From Klebsiella sp. WP3-W18-ESBL-02 (GTDB lineage: Bacteria > Pseudomonadota > Gammaproteobacteria > Enterobacterales > Enterobacteriaceae): a DNA stretch of 64,000 nucleotides. The DNA lies in assembly GCF_014168815.1 (NCBI RefSeq), contig NZ_AP021972.1, positions 2,418,001-2,482,000 of the forward strand, in the 5' to 3' direction. Below the pieces are notes generated by a model. It was not told where the DNA came from, did no database searches, and was given only the letters and a program-made list of their open reading frames with translations. Every line of letters starts with the position of its first letter. Within the stretch, counting starts at the first letter, position 1. Shown piece by piece: positions 7,968 through 14,548 of this stretch. Made by a program: the position numbers and the translations under genes.

Positions 7968-8620
7968 ATTCGATACGCGACACCACGATCTCCACGCTGA
8001 ACGCTGCGCTGGAGGCACTGAAAGCCACGCTCCCGGCCAATACGGAAGTGGTGCTGCACGATCTAACCCAGCCGCAGTCCTCGGTAGTGGGCATTGTCAA
8101 CGGGCACGTCAGCGGGCGGCAACTGGGTGATGGGCTGCTCAGCGGGCCGGAAGACGATGAAGGGTTTCTGGGGCTGCTTGACGCATCGCAGCCGCCGTCT
8201 TCTTCCCGCCTGTTCAGCGGCTATACCTCATTGACGCACGGCGGCAAACCGCTGAGCAGCGCCTCGACGCTCTATTACGATGCCAGCGGCAAAGCGGTCG
8301 TCGCGTTTTGTGTCAACGTCGATATGGAGCCGGTGATGCGTTTTCGTCGTGAGCTGGATTATCTGGTTTCCGCTGTCCCCGCAGCCCAGCCCGTTGACCA
8401 TCCGGTCAGTTCGCTGCCTGAAAGCTCGCTGACGGCGCTGTTAGGCCGCTTTCAGCCGGGGCCAATGGAAAACCCGAAAGCATTTCGTCTGCGAGTGGTA
8501 AGCGAACTGCACGCCATGGGGGTTTTCAAGATTAAAGGCAGCGTCAATGAAGTGGCGAAAGCGCTTGGCGTGACGCGTTACACCATTTACAACTATCTGG
8601 ACAAACTCAATGAACACTAA
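7964..8620 (+). CDS. YheO/DauR-type PAS and helix-turn-helix regulator
   Basis: A 218-residue protein with an N-terminal YheO-like PAS domain (about residues 10-120, with TEVVLHDLTQPQSSVVGI) and a C-terminal helix-turn-helix (about residues 178-215, GSVNEVAKALGVTRYTIYNY). DauR, a member of this family, represses D-arginine catabolism genes in Pseudomonas. It is translationally coupled to the ridA-like gene upstream and overlaps phzF downstream by 11 bases, so it probably regulates its own operon in response to a small metabolite. The ligand cannot be read from sequence. Confidence 0.82.
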   Translation: MNSIRDTTISTLNAALEALKATLPANTEVVLHDLTQPQSSVVGIVNGHVSGRQLGDGLLSGPEDDEGFLGLLDASQPPSSSRLFSGYTSLTHGGKPLSSASTLYYDASGKAVVAFCVNVDMEPVMRFRRELDYLVSAVPAAQPVDHPVSSLPESSLTALLGRFQPGPMENPKAFRLRVVSELHAMGVFKIKGSVNEVAKALGVTRYTIYNYLDKLNEH

Positions 8621-9428
8621 CATCCCGTTAACGCTGCCGTTTTATCAGGTTGATGCCTTCACTGCGCAGCCTTTTGGCGGTAACCCTGCCGCCGTTATGC
8701 CATTGCGCGAATGGCCGGATGACAGCGTCTTAAAAGCGATTGCTGCAGAAAACAACCTTTCTGAAACCGCATTTTTCGCCCCGCTCGACGACGGCTTTCA
8801 TCTGCGCTGGTTCACGCCGGCGGTGGAGGTCGATCTTTGTGGCCACGCCACGCTCGCCGCATCATGGATATTGTTCAACGTGCTGAACTATCCGGGCGAG
8901 ACGCTGCGATTTTCCACCCGTAGCGGCCTGCTGACCGTCCGGCGCGAAGGCGACGAGCTGTGCATGGATTTCCCGACCAAAATGCTGCGGCCGATTGACG
9001 AACCGCCGGGACTGCTGGCTGCGCTTGGCCTGAGTGAAGGCGTTGAAGGTTTCTGGCAGTCTGATGACATCGTGGTGCTGGTGAATGATAAAGCGATCGT
9101 CGATGCGCTGACGCCGGACTTTAACCTGCTGGCTGCCTTTAATACCCGAGGGGTGATCGTGACGGCACCAGACGATGAATTTGACTTTGTATCCCGCTGG
9201 TTTGGCCCTCAGGTGGGCGTTAATGAAGATCCTGTCACCGGATCAGCACACGCCTGGTTGGCACCGTTCTGGGCGAAGCGCTGTGGCAAAAATTCACTGT
9301 GCGCCCAGCAGGGCGGCGCGCGGAAGGGAACCCTGCGTTGTGTGATGCGTGAGGAAGGGCGCGTGGCGCTGTACGGCCAGGCGCGATTGATGATCGAGGG
9401 GACGTTCCGTCTGTCGCATAATGGCTGA
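8610..9428 (+). CDS. PhzF-family isomerase
   Basis: A 272-residue PhzF/DAP-epimerase-fold protein. The N-terminal QVDAFTAQPFGGNPAAVMPL and the NNLSETAFF motif with the catalytic glutamate are clear, as is the second-half GVNEDPVTGSAHAWLAPFW. PhzF proteins catalyse isomerisation of dienes or enol/imine compounds; the substrate here is unknown. It is the third gene of the RidA-regulator-PhzF operon. The E. coli paralogue YddE belongs to a different locus. Confidence 0.85.
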   Translation: MNTNIPLTLPFYQVDAFTAQPFGGNPAAVMPLREWPDDSVLKAIAAENNLSETAFFAPLDDGFHLRWFTPAVEVDLCGHATLAASWILFNVLNYPGETLRFSTRSGLLTVRREGDELCMDFPTKMLRPIDEPPGLLAALGLSEGVEGFWQSDDIVVLVNDKAIVDALTPDFNLLAAFNTRGVIVTAPDDEFDFVSRWFGPQVGVNEDPVTGSAHAWLAPFWAKRCGKNSLCAQQGGARKGTLRCVMREEGRVALYGQARLMIEGTFRLSHNG

Positions 9429-9513
9429 GAAATCAAAACGTGAGTGCCGGGTTGTTCAGCTTACGCTGGTGTGTACGTTAGTGCTGTACGGCCTGCTGAT
9501 AGCGTTGTCGTAA
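9421..9513 (+). CDS. Candidate 30-residue single-pass membrane protein
   Basis: An ATG at 9421, overlapping the phzF stop by eight bases, opens a 30-codon frame ending TAA at 9511-9513. The product starts MAEKSKRECRVV and then forms one hydrophobic helix (QLTLVCTLVLYGLLIALS). The basic N-terminus and single helix are typical of small membrane proteins of enterobacteria. No Shine-Dalgarno is visible, so translation would rely on coupling to phzF. I do not recognise the sequence. It may be chance. Confidence 0.35.
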   Translation: MAEKSKRECRVVQLTLVCTLVLYGLLIALS

Positions 9514-9606
9514 TAGGGCAAAGCGTGATCGCGAAGGATTAAAACAAAATAGCGTTCCATTATTATCGGTTCTTAGTTTCTGTTTAACGTTGCAAATGGA
9601 GAACCG

Positions 9607-10857
9607 ATGACAAGACGACCTTATCTGGGCATGTCGACGCTGCTTTGTATGCCGCTGGTCCTACAGGGCTGCGCGGCAGCGTCGTCAACAGGAACGGCAA
9701 CCCGGCCCCTGCTGACGGCGCAGGAGGCCGCGCCTTACACCGTTGAAAACTATTTCGCGCAAGGCGGTCTGTCAGACCGCCCGCGGGGCCCCTGGCGGCC
9801 TGCGGCAATCACGCTGGAAAACATCAATACGCCGTGGCGCGTTGCGCCATCCGGCGCACCTTTCACCCGCATTCAGCCGGCGATCGATGCTGCCATTGCT
9901 CAGCACCAGGGGGCCGAGCGTCTGTACATTCGCATTGAGCCGGGTGTGTATGTCGGCACGGTGTATATCCCGGACGATGCGCCACCTATCACGATTTTTG
10001 GGGCGGGCAATGGGCCGGAGGCGGTGCGTATTGAATTCGCGATCGACTCGCAGTTCAGTCCGGCAACTTACCGGCAGACGGTCAACGCCGAAGACTATCC
10101 TCCGGGGTCGCCCGCGTACTACCAGTATGCGCTGTGCGCGGGGAAAACCACCTCGCAGATAGGGACCAACTGTGCGGCGGTGTTCTGGTCGCAAAGCCAC
10201 GATTTTCAACTGGTGAACCTGACGATTGCTAACAGCCTTCTCGATACCGTCGACGGCGGCACCCATCAGGGCGTCGCGCTGCGTACCGACGGTGACCGCG
10301 TACAGCTGAAAAATATGCGTCTGTTGGGGCGGCAGGATACGCTTTATCTCAACGTCAGTAACCGGCGTAACGATGCGCTGACCGATCGTATTCATCGCGT
10401 TTACGTGCAGGACAGCTACATTGAAGGCGATGTGGACTACGTGTTCGGCCGCGCCAATGCGGTGTTTGATCGCGTGCATTTCCATACCGTTTCCAGCCGA
10501 AAATCGCCGGAGGCCTACGTGCTTGCACCCAATACGCTGCCGGACAATCCCTACGGTTTTCTGGTGAAAAACAGTCGCTTTACTACCGATGAAGGTTACA
10601 AAGGCACCTTTAAGGCCAGGCTGGGGCGGGCGTGGGATCAGGGGGCAGGGAAAACCGGCTACCTGCCGGGCAACACGGCCAACGGTCAGGTGCTCATTGT
10701 CGATAGCGTGATTGATGGCGGCTATGACCGACTGTCGCCGTGGGGCGCGGCGGCCACCACGGCGCGGCCGTTTAACGGCAACGCTCAGCCGTCACGGCAG
10801 CTGAATGATGTGAACCATAATCGCCTGTGGGAGTGGAACACGCGCTGGCAGCGCTAG
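9607..10857 (+). CDS. pemB: Outer-membrane lipoprotein pectin methylesterase, PemB type
   Basis: A 416-residue protein with a lipoprotein signal (lipobox LQGC, Cys22) and a pectinesterase beta-helix domain. The catalytic residues of true pectin methylesterases are intact: the GRQDTLY glutamine (243), the two aspartates corresponding to D244 and DVDYVFG (275-281), and the LGRAWD arginine near residue 340. It should demethylate short pectin fragments in the outer membrane/periplasm, as PemB does in Dickeya. E. coli YbhC is a close relative with a degenerate site (DVDIVSG from memory). GGAGAA precedes the ATG. No pectate lyase or transporter gene is nearby. The symbol is given by similarity. Confidence 0.8.
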   Translation: MTRRPYLGMSTLLCMPLVLQGCAAASSTGTATRPLLTAQEAAPYTVENYFAQGGLSDRPRGPWRPAAITLENINTPWRVAPSGAPFTRIQPAIDAAIAQHQGAERLYIRIEPGVYVGTVYIPDDAPPITIFGAGNGPEAVRIEFAIDSQFSPATYRQTVNAEDYPPGSPAYYQYALCAGKTTSQIGTNCAAVFWSQSHDFQLVNLTIANSLLDTVDGGTHQGVALRTDGDRVQLKNMRLLGRQDTLYLNVSNRRNDALTDRIHRVYVQDSYIEGDVDYVFGRANAVFDRVHFHTVSSRKSPEAYVLAPNTLPDNPYGFLVKNSRFTTDEGYKGTFKARLGRAWDQGAGKTGYLPGNTANGQVLIVDSVIDGGYDRLSPWGAAATTARPFNGNAQPSRQLNDVNHNRLWEWNTRWQR

Positions 10858-10897
10858 CCAGGCGAGGCGCCTGGCCGAACCTGTAGCCCGGCCAGGC
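10858..10897. repeat. REP/BIME-like palindrome between convergent genes
   Basis: CCAGGCG-agg-CGCCTGG (10858-10874) forms a 7-bp hairpin directly after the pemB stop, followed by TGTAGCCCGGCCAGGCG (10881-10897). The latter resembles the GTAGCCCGGCC repeat units at 56.6, 59.1 and 62.6 kb. It may serve as a transcription barrier between convergent pemB and the aldehyde dehydrogenase gene. No U-run follows. Confidence 0.5.
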
Positions 10898-10904
10898 GTT
10901 GGCG

Positions 10905-12293
10905 TCAGAACGGTAGCTTGCGCGGCTGCGTTTGCATTGTCACCCAGCGCAGTTCGGTAAACTCGTGGACGCCCGCGCGCCCGCCAAAGCGGCCGTATCC
11001 GGAATCTTTGGTGCCGCCAAACGGCATTTGCGCTTCGTCATGCACCGTTGGGCCATTGATGTGGCAAATGCCGGTTTGCAGATCCTGCGCGACATTCCAC
11101 GCGCGGGCGGTATCCCGACTGTAGACCGCAGACGATAAACCGTAGGCGCTGTCGTTAGCGATGCGTACCGCATCCTGCTCATCACGGGCGCGGATCACCG
11201 CTTTGACCGGGCCAAAGGATTCTTCGTTCCACAGGCGCATGTCGGGCGTGACGCCATCCAGTAGCGTGGCCGTCATTAGCGTGGAGTCGGCCTTGCCGCC
11301 GGTCAACAGCGTGGCGCCTTTCGCCAGCGCATCGTCAATTAACGCATTGCAGCGCTCGACGGTTTTGCTATCTACCACCGATCCCAGCAGCCCGGCGGGT
11401 AGGCCTTCGACGCGTTTTACCAGTGCGGCAATAAACGGTTCGGCAATGGCCCGATCAACGATGATCCGTTCAGTCGACATACAGATCTGCCCGGCATTGG
11501 CAAACGCACCGAAGGTTGCGCCAGCGGCGGCCTGGTCGATATCGGCATCGTCCAGCACCAGCAGCGGCGCTTTGCCGCCGAGCTCCAGTACGACCGGTTT
11601 CAGGTGCTGCGCGCAGGTCTGCGCGATGATTCGGCCCACCGGCGTGGAGCCGGTAAAATTAACCCGTCGGATGCCGGGGTGCGCAATCAGCGTTTCGACT
11701 ATCGCTGGGGCATCCTGCGGTGCGCAGGTGAGATAGTTCACGACGCCCGCCGGGAACCCGGCGGCCGCCAGTGCCTCAACAATTAACCCCTGCGTAGCCG
11801 GAGAAAGCTCAGAGCCTTTGAGGATCACCGTATTACCACAGGCCAACGGCGTGGCGATGGCGCGAACGGCCAGAATAATCGGCGCGTTCCACGGCGCCAT
11901 GCCTAGCACGACGCCCGCCCCCTGGCGGATAGCCATCGCCAGGTTACCCGGAATATTAGACGGGATCACCAGACCTTCGATTTGCGTCGTCAGCGCCGCC
12001 GCTTCGCGCAAAATATCCGCGCCGAGATGAACGTTAAACCCCGCCCAGTGCGGCGTAGCGCCGGTTTCGGCGTGCATCGCTGCCGTGAAGCGTTCGCTGC
12101 GTTGTTCAAGCTGCTCGGCCGCCGCGAGCAGCAGGCGGCGACGTTCACCGGGCGACGTATCGCGCCAGGCGGGGAAGGCCGCCGCGGCAATACTGGCAAC
12201 GGAATGATCGATGGGATTATGGCGTGTAAACGTCGCATTGCCTTGCGCGGCGCATGCTTCGCCGTTAATCAGCAGGGTACAGGTGATGGTCAT
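10905..12293 (-). CDS. NAD(P)+-dependent aldehyde dehydrogenase, vanillin/salicylaldehyde type
   Basis: A 462-residue aldehyde dehydrogenase. Seen in order: GMAPWNAPIILAVRA (cofactor binding), NFTGSTPVGR, LELGGKAPLLVLDD (catalytic glutamate), NAGQICMSTERIIVD (catalytic cysteine) and the ESFGPV region. Best family match by eye is the aromatic-aldehyde (vanillin, salicylaldehyde, benzaldehyde) group. Near residues 28-40 the sequence passes directly from NPIDHS to VASIAAAAFPAW; family members usually have about 20 more residues there, so an in-frame deletion in the N-terminal cofactor domain is possible. AGG precedes the ATG at 12293. It stands alone between pemB and srfC, so the physiological substrate is unknown. 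Confidence 0.8.
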   Translation of the reverse strand: MTITCTLLINGEACAAQGNATFTRHNPIDHSVASIAAAAFPAWRDTSPGERRRLLLAAAEQLEQRSERFTAAMHAETGATPHWAGFNVHLGADILREAAALTTQIEGLVIPSNIPGNLAMAIRQGAGVVLGMAPWNAPIILAVRAIATPLACGNTVILKGSELSPATQGLIVEALAAAGFPAGVVNYLTCAPQDAPAIVETLIAHPGIRRVNFTGSTPVGRIIAQTCAQHLKPVVLELGGKAPLLVLDDADIDQAAAGATFGAFANAGQICMSTERIIVDRAIAEPFIAALVKRVEGLPAGLLGSVVDSKTVERCNALIDDALAKGATLLTGGKADSTLMTATLLDGVTPDMRLWNEESFGPVKAVIRARDEQDAVRIANDSAYGLSSAVYSRDTARAWNVAQDLQTGICHINGPTVHDEAQMPFGGTKDSGYGRFGGRAGVHEFTELRWVTMQTQPRKLPF

Positions 12294-12340
12294 GGAAACC
12301 TCTTCTCATCTCGGGTAACGCATCGAGTGTAGAGAGGCGC

Positions 12341-12384
12341 AAGCGTGCTGAATATCCATGATGCGGATTTCGCACGCTTTTTTT
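12341..12384 (+). terminator. Plus-strand terminator-like hairpin without an obvious gene
   Basis: AAGCGTGC (12341-12348) pairs with GCACGCTT (12372-12379), with an inner ATCC/GGAT pairing, followed by a run of seven T (12378-12384). This is a good intrinsic terminator on the plus strand, yet both flanking genes are on the minus strand. It may end a short plus-strand RNA starting upstream of or antisense to the aldehyde dehydrogenase 5' end. On the minus strand the stem lacks a U-tract. Confidence 0.4.
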
Positions 12385-12424
12385 CAGCTTTTGAAAGCGG
12401 TTCACATCCCTGTGCCGCCGAGGG

Positions 12425-14548
12425 TTACCCGAGAAACGCCAGCAGTTCGCGCTGGGCGTTATCGCTGAGCTGGAGCAGATTCACCGCCTCGCCGGGCTCG
12501 GTGCTGCGCGCATACAGCGCCACCAGCCAGTCGTACACATAGCGCGTGGCGGCGTGAACCGGCTGCTCGCCGAGCTGAGTCAGGCGCGCGCTGGCCGTCG
12601 TGCTGCCGGTGGCGAAAATGGCGCTGCCTTTGGCAATACGGCTGGCAGGACGTTGCTCAGCCGGCTGCTCGGCATAGCCTAGCCAGTTAATGAAGTTGCC
12701 GATCAGCGCGCGCAGCTGCGCGGCACCGGCCTGCTGCTCCGCGCTGGCGCGACGGAGCTGTGACGCTAAGCCCTGGCGCTGGCTGGCGGCAATCAGCGCC
12801 AGAACCAGCTGCTGCTGGGCCGAGGGCGTCAGCAACGGGTGAGGCTGACGGCTCCACTGACGCAGGTGCTTAGACCACAGCGCATAGGCCAGGGAACCGT
12901 GATCCTGGAAGGATGGTGCATGCTGCGCCACCGTATCTGGCGCGGCAAACAGATCCACCGCATCGTTAAACAAACCGCTGGCTTTCTCTTCGCGCTGCTG
13001 TTGTACCTGACACAGGCTGTCGAACTCGCTCAGCGGCGGCAGCAGCGCTTCCAGCAGCTCACCGTGGCGCGCGGCATGGGTTTGCAGTTCGCGAATCAGG
13101 CTTTCTGCCTGTGCGGCCGATGGGCATGAGGAGGCCAGCAGCGGCTGACACAGAACGCGTAGCTGCTGGTGACGCGCCTGGCACATGGCGGTAAAACGGC
13201 GCTGGCGTAGCTCAGGCTGCGTGGCCTGCGACAGCCATTCAATCAGCCGCTGAAGGCTGCTGTGATCCAGCGCCTGCAGCGTCCCCCAGTGCTGGCCGGG
13301 TTTGCCGACCAGCTGTTGAATCGCTTCATCAAAGTGGCGTTTATGGACAAATCGATCGTCTTGCGGCGTAATCGCCCAGACCAGGCCCGGCAGCTTATTT
13401 TCCTGCGTTGGCTGGGTTTCATGCACCCAGCGCAGCAGCGCTTTCGCCGTGGAGGGAATGGCGGTGCGCTGGGCGGTGGCGTTGCAGGCTAACAGAATAT
13501 CCGGCTGGCGCTGCTGGCGATAATGATCGAGCAACCAACGGCATTTGCTGGCCCACAGCGGCGTATCGTTGGCGAGCGCCGGGACGGGAATATCAATAAT
13601 ATCAACGTTATCCAGCACGCCTTGTTCTACATTCAGCACCAGTTCAACGGTCAGCAGCGCCAGCGTCGCCACCGGTATGCTGACTGCGTTCTGATAGCCC
13701 TCGGCGGTCAGCGGGTGCACCAGCACCGCGTCATCGCTGTCGCCGCCCGGCGTCAGGAAGGCATCCATGGGCAGCGTGAAGCTATCGACCAACAGGCTCA
13801 GCGGCGCCATGACTTCGCGACGGTTTCCCGCCTGATGCAGCGCGTGTGCCAGGGTCAGCCATTGCTGGGTCAGCGCCTGCTGTTCCCCCCAGAGCAGTGA
13901 CCACGCGCGGGCGCGGGCGGTGAGATCCAGCGACGGCAGCAGATGGGCAAACTGGTACCACAGCGTGTCGTCGATCTGCTGATAGGCGCTCGGCAGCGTA
14001 TCGCGCCAGAAGCGGGCGATGGCCGCAATCTCTGCGGCGGTTATCCCTGCCACCGGCTGCGGCTGGCGCAGGCTCTGCCAGCTGCGCAGGCGGGAGGCGA
14101 GTAGCGCATTATCCGGCGGTCTAACCTCTCCGCGCTGCCAGGCGTGGGCGATAAACAGCTGAACCAGATCGGCTTCGCTCATTAATGCCAGGCGCAGCGG
14201 GAAGGCGTCATCGGGCGTGGGTTGTTCGCGGCTAAAACGCACCGCCATTTGGGTCAGACTATGCCCGGGATTGATATGGCTGAAGTAATCAAGGGTTTTA
14301 CTGCCCGTTTGTACCGTCAGCCGCCCGTCGCCGCTGCCGCACAGCGTCCGTAGCAGGTGGGCCTTAGAGGCCTGCGAATGGCCAAACAGGGCAATGCTGG
14401 CGCGACGGGCGCTGGCGTGCAGATGTGCCTTGTGCTGAGCGTCGAGCGCCAGCAGGCGAATCATCAGCGCATCGGCATCGTCGTCCAGCGCCGGGTGCGT
14501 TTGTCGGGCGGCGGCGAGCCAGTCGATAACTGCAGGTAAAGTGGTCAT
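12425..14548 (-). CDS. srfC: SrfC-family protein
   Basis: A 707-residue SrfC-family protein, last in srfABC. Near the N-terminus ALFGHSQASKAHLL (about residues 53-66) looks like the P-loop region of a dynamin/GTPase-like domain in which the Walker A pattern is degenerate (GHSQASKA in place of GxxxxGKS). Later hydrophobic helices and a helical C-terminal half follow. In Salmonella srfC was found as an SsrB-regulated gene and is annotated as a putative virulence factor, but the three srf genes occur in many non-pathogens and no biochemical role is established. Its ATG overlaps the srfB stop (14545-14548), indicating coupled translation and a joint complex. Confidence 0.85.
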   Translation of the reverse strand: MTTLPAVIDWLAAARQTHPALDDDADALMIRLLALDAQHKAHLHASARRASIALFGHSQASKAHLLRTLCGSGDGRLTVQTGSKTLDYFSHINPGHSLTQMAVRFSREQPTPDDAFPLRLALMSEADLVQLFIAHAWQRGEVRPPDNALLASRLRSWQSLRQPQPVAGITAAEIAAIARFWRDTLPSAYQQIDDTLWYQFAHLLPSLDLTARARAWSLLWGEQQALTQQWLTLAHALHQAGNRREVMAPLSLLVDSFTLPMDAFLTPGGDSDDAVLVHPLTAEGYQNAVSIPVATLALLTVELVLNVEQGVLDNVDIIDIPVPALANDTPLWASKCRWLLDHYRQQRQPDILLACNATAQRTAIPSTAKALLRWVHETQPTQENKLPGLVWAITPQDDRFVHKRHFDEAIQQLVGKPGQHWGTLQALDHSSLQRLIEWLSQATQPELRQRRFTAMCQARHQQLRVLCQPLLASSCPSAAQAESLIRELQTHAARHGELLEALLPPLSEFDSLCQVQQQREEKASGLFNDAVDLFAAPDTVAQHAPSFQDHGSLAYALWSKHLRQWSRQPHPLLTPSAQQQLVLALIAASQRQGLASQLRRASAEQQAGAAQLRALIGNFINWLGYAEQPAEQRPASRIAKGSAIFATGSTTASARLTQLGEQPVHAATRYVYDWLVALYARSTEPGEAVNLLQLSDNAQRELLAFLG

